From Pseudomonas fluorescens (GTDB taxonomy: Bacteria > Pseudomonadota > Gammaproteobacteria > Pseudomonadales > Pseudomonadaceae), in NCBI RefSeq assembly GCF_001708445.1, contig NZ_CP015637.1:5767001-5831000 (forward strand): 64,000 bases of DNA, given 5' to 3'. Positions 10,243 to 18,639 of this stretch are shown here, piece by piece. The translations under genes and the position numbers were made by a program. Numbering within the stretch: position 1 is the stretch's first letter; every line of letters begins with the position of its first letter. The notes beneath the pieces are model-generated. The model did no database searches. It saw only the letters and a program-made list of their open reading frames with translations, and was not told the origin of the DNA.

Positions 10243-11040
10243 TTACGAGCAGAAATCCAGCGGCAGTCGGCGAGGCACGAACTGGCCCTGGCCGAGTTGT
10301 TCGGCGTCACGCAGGGTACGCCAAGTGTAGTTGAGGGCAGACTGTACGGCGCTCACCAGGCCCTCGCCCTGGGCGATCCGCCCGGCCAGTGCACTGGCCA
10401 GGGTGCAACCCGATCCGTGATAGTTGCCGGGCAGGCGCTGGCAGGTGAAGGTCTGGCGCGTGCCGTCGCGGCTGTACAGGCGGTTGTGCACTTCGTGTTC
10501 GTCGCCATGGCCGCCCGTGATCAGCAGGTGCTTGATATACGGCAGCAGCTTTTCGGCGCATTCGTCCGCGGTGCCGTCGGGCAGCTCTGCAAGGATGCGG
10601 GCTTCGGGCAGGTTGGGTGTGGCGATCAGCGACAGTGGAAACAGCCGCTCGCGCATCGCGTAGCCGACTTCATCCTTGCCCAGGCTGCCACCGCCGCCGG
10701 CACGCAGCACCGGGTCGCACACCACCGGCAGGTGCGGATGCGCCTGCAGCAGTTCGACCACGGTGTCGACCATCGCGGTAGAGCCCAGCATGCCCAGCTT
10801 GACCGCCGCGACTTCGGAGTCGCTGAGCACGGCATTGGCCTGGGCCATTACCCACTCGCGATCGAGTACGCGAAAGTCGCTGACATTGACGGTGTTCTGC
10901 ACGGTCAGGGCGGTGACGGTCGGAGCCGCATGGCAGCCCTGGGCGAGCAGGGCTTCGATATCTGCCTGCAAGCCGGCGCCCCCACTGGGATCATGGCCGG
11001 AGAGACAGAGGACAACAGGGCGAGAGCTGTAGATATTCAT
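10243..11040 (-). CDS. thiD: Hydroxymethylpyrimidine/phosphomethylpyrimidine kinase
   Basis: A 265-aa ribokinase-fold enzyme that phosphorylates HMP and HMP-P for thiamine synthesis. Seen: VLCLSGHDPSGGAGLQADIEA at the N-terminus, VCDPVLRAGGGGSL, the kinase-like LLITGGHGDEHE and the anion-hole/catalytic YHGSGCTLASALAGRIAQG. ATG 11040 (MNIYSSRPVV) is preferred over a TTG seven codons upstream. It is first of the thiD-thiE-hemL operon. The 288 bases between it and divergent ladS hold both promoters, but I cannot assign boxes with confidence. Confidence 0.97.
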   Translation of the reverse strand: MNIYSSRPVVLCLSGHDPSGGAGLQADIEALLAQGCHAAPTVTALTVQNTVNVSDFRVLDREWVMAQANAVLSDSEVAAVKLGMLGSTAMVDTVVELLQAHPHLPVVCDPVLRAGGGGSLGKDEVGYAMRERLFPLSLIATPNLPEARILAELPDGTADECAEKLLPYIKHLLITGGHGDEHEVHNRLYSRDGTRQTFTCQRLPGNYHGSGCTLASALAGRIAQGEGLVSAVQSALNYTWRTLRDAEQLGQGQFVPRRLPLDFCS

Positions 11041-11328
11041 GGAGCGCGAGCTTACCACCAAACGCTTTTGGCGTGGCCGTCTGGCGCTGGCAGAATTTTG
11101 CCCGGATACAGGGGTATTTATGGCTGTTTGCTAGTATCCGTTACGGGTTGCAAAACCCCCTGTAAGCCGCGTCCTAGAGCCTTTCAAAAAATTATTTCAA
11201 TGGTGTCTAATGGCCTCTAGCGGCTATGCTAGAGTGGATCCAAACAACTTACTGTATCGCCGGTATTCGTCTTCTCAAAAGGAATGGGGGGCTTTTTGAC
11301 ATAACCGGACAGGTCACGCTGGGGCTCT

Positions 11329-13728
11329 ATGCGCTATTTGCTGATTTTATTGTTGTGCGGACTGCCTATGTTCGCCAGCGCCATCGAGTTCACTCAGGAC
11401 ACGCGAAGCTTGCCACTGGGCCGCGCCATGCAGGTGCTCGAAGACCCGACCGACGCCCTGACCATCGCCGATGTGAGTTCCCCCGCCTACGCCGCACAGT
11501 TCAAGCCCCATGACAAAGCCACCCTCAATGCCGGCTATTCGCGCTCGGTGTTCTGGCTCAAGGTCGACCTGCATTACCTGGCCCAAGACCCGCGTTCCCC
11601 ACGTACCTGGTTCCTGGAACTGGCCTACCCGCCACTGAACCACCTGGACCTGTACCAGCGCGACCCCACCGGCAACTACCGCCTCACCGCGCGCACCGGC
11701 AGCGCGCTGCCTTTTTCCAGCCGGGAGGTGCGCCAGAGCAATTACCTGTTCAAGCTCAACTTTGTGCCCAATCAACAGGAAACCCTCTACCTGCGCCTGC
11801 AAAGCCAAGGCTCGATCCAGGCCCCGTTGACGCTGTGGTCCGGCACCGCCTACCTGGAAGAACAACCCTTGCGCCTGTATGTACTGGGGGCGATTTACGG
11901 CGTATTGCTGGGGATGTTGATCTACAACCTGTTCATCTACCTGAGCGTGCGTGACACCAGTTACCTGTATTACATCCTCTACATCGCCTCGTTCGGCCTG
12001 TACCAATTGTCGGTCAATGGGGTGGCGGCGGAATATTTGTGGCCGGACAACCCGTGGTGGACCAACGCGGCGGTGCCGTTCCTGATTGGCTCGGCGGCGC
12101 TGTTTGGCAGCCTGTTCGCCCGCAGCTTCCTGCACACTGCCCAACACAGTCGCTGGATCAATCGTCTGTTGCTGGCACTGGTGGCCTGCGGGGCGGTGGT
12201 GATGCTGCTCTCGCTGATGACCAGTTACGCGCTGGCCTTGCGCCTGGCCACCGGCCTGGCGCTGGTGTTCACCGTGACCATCTTCGTCGCCGCCATCAAG
12301 GCCTGGTGCTGCGGGCAGCGCATGGCGCGGTATTTCATCATTGCCTGGACCGCGTTCCTGCTGGGCGGGGTGGTCAATACCATGATGGTGCTGGGCTACT
12401 TGCCCAACGTATTCCTCACCATGTACGCCAGCCAGATTGGCTCGGCCATTGAGGTGGCGCTGTTGTCCCTGGCCCTGGCGGACCGCATCAACGGCATGCG
12501 CGAGCAACAGGCGCAAATCCTGTTCGACGCCAGCCAGAAGCTGGAAGTGCTCAACCAGCAGTTGGCCCGCAGCAACCGGCTCAAGGACGAATTCCTCGCC
12601 ACCCTGACCCACGAACTGCGCACCCCGATGAATGGGGTGATCGGCTCCCTGGAACTGATGCAAACCGTGCCTCTGGACGGCGACCTGGCGCAGTACCAGC
12701 AAACGGCCGCTGGCTCGGCGCGAGACATGATGCGCATGGTCAACGGCATCCTCACCCTCACCGAGTTGCAGGCCGGACGCCTGAGTGCCAAGCCCGAGGT
12801 GTTCAGCCTGCGCAGCGTGCTCGACGCCTTGCGCCAGCAGTTCAGCGCCAGTGCGCAGAACAAGGGCCTGGGGTTTTCCATCGACGTGGCCGATGAACTG
12901 CCCGACCGCGTGATCGGCGATGCCGACAAACTGCTTCAGTGCCTGGATTGCCTGCTGGACAACGCCTTCAAGTTTACCCACCAAGGCACGGTGCGCCTGC
13001 GCGTGGTGGGCGTACCCCGCAGCGACGGTGGCCTGCACCTGAGCTTTATCGTCACTGACACGGGCATTGGTTTCGCCTTCCTTGACGAGGCCACTCTGTA
13101 CCAGCGCTTCTTCCAACTTGATGGTTCGACCACCCGCGAATACGGCGGCCTGGGTATCGGCCTGGCGATCTGCCGGCAATTGATCGAGCTGCTGGGCGGG
13201 CGTCTCACCCACCATTCCGAGCCGCACAAGGGCAGCCGCTTCCAGTTGGAGATGGACGTCGATGCCGTACCGCCCGCGCCCAAAGTCACGAGCCCGGCGC
13301 CTGAGCAGCGACGCGCGCCGCAGGATTGTGCGGTGTTGTTGGTGGATGACAACAGCGTCGGCCAGTTGGTGGTACGCGGCATGTTGCTCAAACTGGGCTA
13401 TCGGGTGAAAACCGTGGACAGCGGCCCGACCGCATTGGCGGCCTTGCAGGCGGGCACCTTCGACGCGGTCTTGCTGGACGTGCCTGAAGGTGGGTTCTCG
13501 TTGTGTTGTCAGATAAGGGCGTTGCCGGGCTGTGGTGAGTTGCCGGTGATCGCCTTGAGTTCGTCGCTCAATGCGTCGGAGCGTGAGCGCTGCCATGGCA
13601 TTGGTATCACTGATCGCCTGGCCAAGCCTGTGCGTTTCGAGGCGTTGCAAGCGGTGCTGGAACGTCGCGTGTTATGCCCGCAAGAGGGCGAAAGCGCCGG
13701 ACATTCGGCGCGTATGCCACTTTTTTAA
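11329..13728 (+). CDS. ladS: LadS-type 7TMR-DISM hybrid sensor histidine kinase
   Basis: A 799-aa hybrid kinase. Order: signal peptide (1-18), periplasmic 7TMR-DISMED2 domain (about 25-170), seven membrane segments (about 185-385), HisKA with the phospho-accepting His428 (LTHELRTPMNG), HATPase (N box LLDNAFKFT, G boxes DTGIGF and GGLGIGLAI), and a C-terminal receiver with Asp717 and Lys766. In P. aeruginosa LadS feeds the GacS/GacA-Rsm pathway, counteracting RetS and favouring biofilm. Position next to thiD-thiE-hemL is the same as in P. aeruginosa, supporting orthology. The receiver's phosphoacceptor is present, so phosphorelay is possible. Confidence 0.93.
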   Translation: MRYLLILLLCGLPMFASAIEFTQDTRSLPLGRAMQVLEDPTDALTIADVSSPAYAAQFKPHDKATLNAGYSRSVFWLKVDLHYLAQDPRSPRTWFLELAYPPLNHLDLYQRDPTGNYRLTARTGSALPFSSREVRQSNYLFKLNFVPNQQETLYLRLQSQGSIQAPLTLWSGTAYLEEQPLRLYVLGAIYGVLLGMLIYNLFIYLSVRDTSYLYYILYIASFGLYQLSVNGVAAEYLWPDNPWWTNAAVPFLIGSAALFGSLFARSFLHTAQHSRWINRLLLALVACGAVVMLLSLMTSYALALRLATGLALVFTVTIFVAAIKAWCCGQRMARYFIIAWTAFLLGGVVNTMMVLGYLPNVFLTMYASQIGSAIEVALLSLALADRINGMREQQAQILFDASQKLEVLNQQLARSNRLKDEFLATLTHELRTPMNGVIGSLELMQTVPLDGDLAQYQQTAAGSARDMMRMVNGILTLTELQAGRLSAKPEVFSLRSVLDALRQQFSASAQNKGLGFSIDVADELPDRVIGDADKLLQCLDCLLDNAFKFTHQGTVRLRVVGVPRSDGGLHLSFIVTDTGIGFAFLDEATLYQRFFQLDGSTTREYGGLGIGLAICRQLIELLGGRLTHHSEPHKGSRFQLEMDVDAVPPAPKVTSPAPEQRRAPQDCAVLLVDDNSVGQLVVRGMLLKLGYRVKTVDSGPTALAALQAGTFDAVLLDVPEGGFSLCCQIRALPGCGELPVIALSSSLNASERERCHGIGITDRLAKPVRFEALQAVLERRVLCPQEGESAGHSARMPLF

Positions 13729-13780
13729 GGCGGTTGACGGTGCTTAACTGAAAAAACCGGCCTCAATCGATTCGTACCCT

Positions 13781-13878
13781 GTAGGAGCGAGCTTGCTCGC
13801 GAAAAACCTGAGAGCAACGCGTTTATCCAGGATGCACGCGTTATCGTTGACGTTCTTCGCGAGCAAGCCCACCTACAA
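13781..13878. repeat. REP/BIME pair after ladS
   Basis: Inverted pair GTAGGAGCGAGCTTGCTCGCG and CGCGAGCAAGCCCACCTAC about 55 bases apart. It closes the ladS transcript and lies just before the start of the acyl-CoA dehydrogenase gene. Confidence 0.9.
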
Positions 13879-13917
13879 ACAGCAACAATCGACGTGGCCT
13901 TTTTCCTGGAGGCCACC

Positions 13918-15573
13918 ATGAACCTGCATCAGTTCGCCGAAACCCACGACGTCACCAACCAGCCCCCGTCCCTGGACGGTGCCAACCTGTATCGCATCGA
14001 CCTGCCCCTGCAAGACTGGTCGCGTCGCTTTGACGCGGGCTGGGCAGAGGCGCGCATCGATGCCTACGGCGCGTTGGCCGGTGGGCCGCTGATGGAGGCC
14101 GGGTTCCTGGCGAACCAGAACAAGCCGGTGTTCAACAGCCATGACCGTTATGGCCATCGCATCGACCTGGTGGAGTTTCACCCTGCCTACCACGAACTGA
14201 TGCGCACCGCCGTCGAACACGGCCTGCCCTCGCTGCCTTGGGCTCATCCGCAAGCTGGCGCGCATGTGGCCCGTGCGGCGATGACTTACCTGCACAGCCA
14301 GGCCGAAGCGGGCACGGGTTGTCCGCTGACCATGACCTTCGCCTGTGTACCCGCCTTGCGCCTGCAACCGGACCTGGCGCAGGCCTGGCTACCAAAAATC
14401 CTCAACACCCAATACGACCCCCGCAACGTCGGCATCGCCCACAAGGCCGGCGCCACCATCGGCATGGCCATGACCGAGAAACAGGGCGGCACTGACGTGC
14501 GCGCCAACACCACCCGCGCTTACCCCGTAGGGGCCGGTGGCCCTGGGCAAGCCTATGAGTTGGTCGGGCATAAGTGGTTCTGTTCGGCGCCGATGTGCGA
14601 CGCCTTCCTCACGCTGGCCCAGACCGACAAGGGCCTCACCTGTTTCCTGCTACCCCGGCATCGCCCGGATGACACGCGCAATGAGTTCTATATCCAGCGC
14701 TTGAAAAACAAGCTGGGCAACTGCTCCAACGCGTCCAGCGAAGTCGAGTTTCGTGGCGCCCTGGCCTGGATGGTCGGCGAAGAAGGCCGTGGTGTCCCGA
14801 CCATCATCGAAATGGTCGCCATGACCCGCTTCGACTGCATGGTCGGTTCCAGCGCCTTGATGCGCCAGGCGCTGACCCAGGCCAGCCATCACTGCGCCCA
14901 CCGCCTGGTGGGGGGGCGCGTGCTCAGCGAACAGCCGCTGATGCAAAACGTCCTGGCCGACCTGGCCTTGGAAAGCGAAGCCTCGTTGGCGCTGAGCCTG
15001 CGTATGGGCCACGCCCTGGATCATCTGGGCGATGAGCACGAAGCCAAGTTCGCACGGCTGGTGACGGCGGTGGGCAAGTATTGGATCTGCAAGCGTGCCC
15101 CAGCGATGATCAACGAAGCCGCCGAGTGCATGGGCGGTGCCGGCTACGTGGAGGACAGCATCCTGCCGCGTCTATACCGTGAGGCTCCGGTGAATTCGAC
15201 GTGGGAAGGTTCCGGCAACGTGCAGTGCCTGGACGTGCTGCGCGCCCTGTCGAAGGAGCCGGGTGTGCTCGAGACGCTGTTTGTCGAATTGGGCGATGGA
15301 CATGGCGACCGGCAGTTGGCGCGACATATCGAACAGTTGAAGTCGGCGTTTATGGATACCCAGGATATTCAATACCGCGCGCGGCAACTGACCGAGGACA
15401 TTGCCGTGGCGTTGCAGGCCAAGTTGCTGCTGGAAGCCGGCAATGCGGCGGTCAGCGATGGGTTTATCGCCAGCCGGTTGGGCGAGTCGTCCGGTCGGGT
15501 GTATGGCACCTTGCCGCGTGGGGTGGATGTCGGAGTGATCGTCGCTCGCTCAAGCCCTCATTCATCTCTGTAA
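13918..15573 (+). CDS. AidB-like acyl-CoA dehydrogenase
   Basis: A 551-aa flavoprotein of the acyl-CoA dehydrogenase superfamily. The long AidB-type layout is clear: N-terminal extension with VFNSHDRYGHRIDLVEFHPAYHELM, the MTEKQGGTDVRANTT block, HKWFCSAPMCDAFLTLAQT, and the catalytic-site region ECMGGAGYVEDSILPRLYREAPVNSTWEGSGNVQCLD. AidB of E. coli is a DNA-binding, alkylation-induced member; substrate here is unknown. ATG 13918 has GGAGG seven bases upstream, which decides the start over an earlier GTG. P. aeruginosa has the same gene near ladS. Confidence 0.93.
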   Translation: MNLHQFAETHDVTNQPPSLDGANLYRIDLPLQDWSRRFDAGWAEARIDAYGALAGGPLMEAGFLANQNKPVFNSHDRYGHRIDLVEFHPAYHELMRTAVEHGLPSLPWAHPQAGAHVARAAMTYLHSQAEAGTGCPLTMTFACVPALRLQPDLAQAWLPKILNTQYDPRNVGIAHKAGATIGMAMTEKQGGTDVRANTTRAYPVGAGGPGQAYELVGHKWFCSAPMCDAFLTLAQTDKGLTCFLLPRHRPDDTRNEFYIQRLKNKLGNCSNASSEVEFRGALAWMVGEEGRGVPTIIEMVAMTRFDCMVGSSALMRQALTQASHHCAHRLVGGRVLSEQPLMQNVLADLALESEASLALSLRMGHALDHLGDEHEAKFARLVTAVGKYWICKRAPAMINEAAECMGGAGYVEDSILPRLYREAPVNSTWEGSGNVQCLDVLRALSKEPGVLETLFVELGDGHGDRQLARHIEQLKSAFMDTQDIQYRARQLTEDIAVALQAKLLLEAGNAAVSDGFIASRLGESSGRVYGTLPRGVDVGVIVARSSPHSSL

Positions 15574-15662
15574 ACGCGGTCCAGGTGTGGGAGGGCTAAG
15601 CCCCAAAAAATTAAATAACTTATTGATTTATAGGTATTTAATTTTTATTAAGCGGCCGGATT

Positions 15663-15815
15663 TTTGTTGGCGAGCGAGCTTGTTGTGGCGAGCGGGCTTG
15701 CCCCGCGTTGGGCTGCGCAGCAGCCCCAGAACCAGCCGCAGAGGAGTGCCTGATACTCCGCATTCCGATTGATTGGGGCTGCTTCGCAGCCCAACGCGGG
15801 GCAAGCCCGCTCGAC
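15663..15815. repeat. Long BIME with 38-bp arms
   Basis: The 369-base gap after the dehydrogenase gene holds no gene. It contains an AT-rich stretch (15600-15660), a partial REP arm, and then a large inverted repeat. Arms at about 15690-15727 and 15775-15813 read CGAGCGGGCTTGCCCCGCG followed by TTGGGCTGC and a short core, nearly perfectly complementary across a 47-base centre. The arms are about twice the usual REP length. Confidence 0.85.
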
Positions 15816-15942
15816 GTCTCGGCAGAAGGCAAGGCGTCGGAGTCTGCCGCAGCGAAAAGCGGCTGGATGAACGGTTTTGAAAATCAGAATGGGCTTACGT
15901 GGGCAGCGAAAAAATCGCGTCAGTTCACCTTCAAAGGCTACT

Positions 15943-16323
15943 TCAAATAGCGATGCTGCTCATTGACGAACAGTGTCCATGCGCCTCTTTCAGTTGGCTC
16001 TCAAACTCAAGCAAGCCGGCCTGTACGCTCTGTAACTTGTCGATTTGTGCGGCCAACTCGCGTTTCTTGCTGGCGATGGCCCGGTCTGCCCGCTCCCAAG
16101 GCAACGCGTCGCCTTGGGAACCGCGCAAAATTTCCTGCAACTCCTTGAGCTTGAAACCCAACTGCTGCGCACACTTGATAAACATCAGCAGCTCAACGCT
16201 CTGCTCTGAATAGACCCGGTATTGGCCCCGGCGCTGCGGCGTCGGCAGCAGGCCAATCGCTTCATAGTGCCGAATCGCCTTGATGGTCGTGCCCGACAAT
16301 TGCGCGGCTTTGCCGATGTACAT
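15943..16323 (-). CDS. MerR-family transcriptional regulator
   Basis: A 126-aa MerR protein: winged HTH at residues 1-70 (YIGKAAQLSGTTIKAIRHYEAIGLLPTPQRRGQYRVYSE) and a coiled-coil dimer helix (about 80-118). The C-terminus is short (HGHCSSMSSIAI). It has one Cys, so a CueR- or SoxR-type metal/cluster loop is not evident. Its first 62 bases overlap the end of the upstream quinone-reductase gene, so the two are translationally coupled, and this regulator probably controls that operon. Confidence 0.92.
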   Translation of the reverse strand: MYIGKAAQLSGTTIKAIRHYEAIGLLPTPQRRGQYRVYSEQSVELLMFIKCAQQLGFKLKELQEILRGSQGDALPWERADRAIASKKRELAAQIDKLQSVQAGLLEFESQLKEAHGHCSSMSSIAI

Positions 16324-16906
16324 GAAAACTCCCTTTTCCCGCTAGTACGCTGGCTCGTGTCAGCCACTTGGCTCGCTGCCCCGGCGTAGAACCCAGCACC
16401 GCTCCCAGCAGTAACGTTTTGAGCGGCTTGATCCCGCAAAACGCCAATGTAGTGCTGCGCATCTGATGCACGCCCGGCATGCGATAGAACCAGCGGTAAT
16501 ACCACGGCAGCGTATCCAGGGTCACTAGCAAGTGTGCGGTGCGGCCGTGTAGCAGCTTGTCAGGAAACAGCTTGCCCTCACGGTATTTGAAGGCAAAGCC
16601 AGGTAGGAAAATGCGGTCGATAAAGCCCTTTAACAGCGCCGGGATGCCGCCCCACCAAATCGGAAAGACGAACGTCAGATGAGTGGCCCAGAGGATGTCG
16701 GATTGGGCGCTGAACAGGTCGGGTTCCAAGGGCTGGATTTCGCTGTAGCCGTTGTGAAGGATCGGGTCGAAAACCAGATCACCCAGGCGTAGGACGCGCA
16801 CCTCATGGCCGGCGATCTTTGCCGAGTGGCTGTAGGTGTCTGCCAGGGCCGAACAGAAGCTGGTGGTTGAAGGATGGCCAAGGATGACCAGGATGCGTTG
16901 AGCCAT
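16262..16906 (-). CDS. NAD(P)H dehydrogenase (quinone), flavodoxin-like fold
   Basis: A 214-aa protein of the NQO1/KefF/MdaB type: FMN-binding N-terminus (RILVILGHPSTTSFCSALAD), the FVFPIWWGGIPALLKGFIDRIFLPGFAF block and a C-terminal region with HQMRSTTLAFCGI. It likely reduces quinones by two electrons. ATG 16906 starts the family core. The last 20 or so residues are an atypical tail read through the start of merR. Expression is probably set by the coupled MerR protein. Confidence 0.9.
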   Translation of the reverse strand: MAQRILVILGHPSTTSFCSALADTYSHSAKIAGHEVRVLRLGDLVFDPILHNGYSEIQPLEPDLFSAQSDILWATHLTFVFPIWWGGIPALLKGFIDRIFLPGFAFKYREGKLFPDKLLHGRTAHLLVTLDTLPWYYRWFYRMPGVHQMRSTTLAFCGIKPLKTLLLGAVLGSTPGQRAKWLTRASVLAGKGSFHVHRQSRAIVGHDHQGDSAL

Positions 16907-16995
16907 GGGGCGTGACCTGAAAGTTGGGGCTTTCAGGGTAGGGTGTGCTGTATAGGGGAGAGTCAAGGGGGGCAACTGCTGGCACAAAACAGCGA

Positions 16996-17019
16996 AAGCC
17001 TGCTTTTCAGGGCAGGCTT
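16996..17019 (-). terminator. Probable terminator of the ycaC-like gene
   Basis: An 8-bp perfect stem, AAGCCTGC/GCAGGCTT with an 8-base loop, lies 20 bases past the stop of the minus-strand hydrolase. TTTCGCTGTTTT follows in the transcript sense, so the T-run is broken. Confidence 0.55.
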
Positions 17020-17038
17020 ATCGCAACCGTCGGCTTAC

Positions 17039-17671
17039 TTACTTCTGATGGGCCGTCAGCGCCGCATAACCATTCATCAAGTTGCGATAGTTAGGGATAC
17101 GCTGGGACAACAAATTCCCCAGGCCTTCGATATCGTTGCGCCAGTCGCGATGCAGCTCACACGCCACCGAGAACCAGTTCATCATCTGCGCACCCGCTTG
17201 GGTCATCCGGCTCCACGCTGCCTGCTGCACCGTGGTGTTGAAGGTCCCCGACGCATCGGTAACCACAAACACATCAAACCCTTCCGCCAGTGCCGACAAG
17301 GTCGGGAACGCTACGCATACATCCGTTACCACGCCGGCAATGATGATCTGCTTACGTCCGGTAGCCTTGATCGCCTTGACGAAGTCTTCGTTGTCCCAGG
17401 CATTGATCTGGCCTGGGCGAGCGATGTACGGCGCGTCCGGGAACATCTCTTTCAGCTCGGGGACCAGGGGGCCGTTGGGGCCTTGCTCGAAGCTGGTGGT
17501 GAGGATGGTCGGCAGGTTGAAGAACTTGGCCAGGTCCGCCAGGGCCAGCACGTTGTTCTTGAACTCGTTGGGCGAGAAGTCCTGCACCAGGGAGATCAGG
17601 CCGGTTTGGTGGTCGACCAGCAGAACTACGGCGTCGTCTTTGTTCAAGCGGTTGTAGGTTGCAGTGCTCAT
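17039..17671 (-). CDS. ycaC: YcaC-like isochorismatase-family hydrolase
   Basis: A 210-aa cysteine hydrolase. Active-site elements: Asp in VVLLVDHQTGL near residue 20, and the nucleophile Cys in IIIAGVVTDVCVAFP near residue 118. Length and sequence follow E. coli YcaC, whose substrate is not known. The gene is divergent from the yjf-type operon; the shared 261-base gap carries the twin palindromes at 17852-17909, which could act on either gene. Confidence 0.9.
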   Translation of the reverse strand: MSTATYNRLNKDDAVVLLVDHQTGLISLVQDFSPNEFKNNVLALADLAKFFNLPTILTTSFEQGPNGPLVPELKEMFPDAPYIARPGQINAWDNEDFVKAIKATGRKQIIIAGVVTDVCVAFPTLSALAEGFDVFVVTDASGTFNTTVQQAAWSRMTQAGAQMMNWFSVACELHRDWRNDIEGLGNLLSQRIPNYRNLMNGYAALTAHQK

Positions 17672-17851
17672 GGTTGAATCCTTTTTTGTTTAGGTTGGTT
17701 GGGCGTTGCGTTCAACATGGGCACAGATTAATGGGTGGTTGCTGGGGGATAAATCGGCTGGAATGGGTAATACCGTCAACTCAAAAGCGACAATTCATGA
17801 GTTGTCAGTAGGACTGATCCTTTTAGTGGTCGGAAAAGTAAGTCAAAAAAT

Positions 17852-17863
17852 CTCACGCGTGAG
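17852..17863. promoter_or_regulatory. Palindromic operator candidate, upstream copy
   Basis: Perfect 12-bp palindrome CTCACGCGTGAG, identical to the copy at 17898-17909. It ends three bases before a candidate -35 box, TTGAGC (17867-17872). Confidence 0.7.
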
Positions 17864-17866
17864 CTA

Positions 17867-17895
17867 TTGAGCGTGGCAAAAAATGCCTGTAGATT
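17867..17895 (+). promoter_or_regulatory. Sigma-70-like promoter of the yjf-type operon
   Basis: TTGAGC (17867-17872), a 17-base spacer and TAGATT (17890-17895) make a moderate sigma-70 promoter (4/6 matches in each box), with start near 17902, about 30 bases before the first ATG. The two palindromes lie on each side, one just before -35 and one over the start site. Inferred from sequence only. Confidence 0.55.
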
Positions 17896-17897
17896 TT

Positions 17898-17909
17898 CTC
17901 ACGCGTGAG
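17898..17909. promoter_or_regulatory. Palindromic operator candidate, downstream copy
   Basis: Second exact CTCACGCGTGAG, centre-to-centre 46 bases from the first (about 4.4 helical turns). It covers the predicted transcription start, where a bound repressor would block initiation. Confidence 0.7.
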
Positions 17910-17932
17910 TTTTTCACAGCGAGGTCAGTACC

Positions 17933-18622
17933 ATGGAACGCCGCTCTCCAACGAGTCCGCCTAAAGGGCCCGATACCGATTCAACGAGCCTTCAGGGAGA
18001 GCGCTTGAAGCCGTCCGCCAAAAAGCCATCGAGCTTTTACATGAAGCAGATGCGTGCAGGCCTGGCGGCCGCCGGCTACGTGAAACACGAGACTTGGGTG
18101 CTTCCCGAAAACCGAAGCTTGCTCAAGCAGATGGAGAAACAGCTTCGCCAGCCGATTCTGGCTGGCTCATTCATGTCGGAGAATTACATGAGCGCAGGTA
18201 CCAACTGGAATATCGATCGCCTCTACACCGCTCTTCAGGCCCTGGACGACGTGGTGTCCAAGGACATTACGCTTTCTCTCGTCCAAGGCTCCGAGTCCAG
18301 TATCAAGCTGGAAATGAACGACTTCGGTGGCTTGCCGATTTACATCGCGGTGGTGGGCGAGCAGATCATCGTTGACACCGTTCTAGTCGATGTCGAATCC
18401 ATCAACGATGTCACGAAATTCAATGACGCGGTGTTGCGCAGCCGGGAAATGTTCCCGCTGTCCTCGATCGGTATCGAGTCCATGCCTAACGGGCAAGTTG
18501 TCTACAACATGTTCGGTGCGTTGAGTTCCGACTCCAGCCTGACAAACATCGTCACCGAGGTGAAAACCCTGGTCGACAACGTGCAGCGCGCCAGCGAAGC
18601 CTTCGAACGTTTCTTCAATTAA
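17933..18622 (+). CDS. yjfI: YjfI-like DUF2170 protein
   Basis: A 229-aa soluble protein. The core (about residues 80-225: WNIDRLYTALQALDDVVSKDITLSLVQGSESSIKLEMNDFGGLPIYIAVVGEQI, then MFPLSSIGIE) matches DUF2170, the E. coli YjfI family. The first 75 residues are a basic Ser/Lys/Pro-rich extension with PSSFYMKQMRAGLAAAGYVKHETWVLPENRSLLKQMEKQL, resembling a small DNA-binding-type region; that is speculative. It is first in the operon, 17 bases before the PspA-like gene. Function is unknown. Confidence 0.85.
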   Translation: MERRSPTSPPKGPDTDSTSLQGERLKPSAKKPSSFYMKQMRAGLAAAGYVKHETWVLPENRSLLKQMEKQLRQPILAGSFMSENYMSAGTNWNIDRLYTALQALDDVVSKDITLSLVQGSESSIKLEMNDFGGLPIYIAVVGEQIIVDTVLVDVESINDVTKFNDAVLRSREMFPLSSIGIESMPNGQVVYNMFGALSSDSSLTNIVTEVKTLVDNVQRASEAFERFFN

Positions 18623-18639
18623 GTATTCGGGAGTATCCA

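Noticed and set aside
11041..11328. TPP riboswitch ahead of thiD
   Set aside because: No CTGAGA...ACCTGATCTGG-like core is seen in the leader.
11226..11513. Alternative 95-codon frame overlapping the ladS start
   Set aside because: It overlaps ladS in another frame; ladS has a clear signal peptide starting at 11329.
11347..13650. Very long open frame (767 codons) on the strand opposite ladS
   Set aside because: It mirrors the high-GC third-position pattern of ladS, has no recognisable domain and no ribosome-binding site. LadS has every expected motif.
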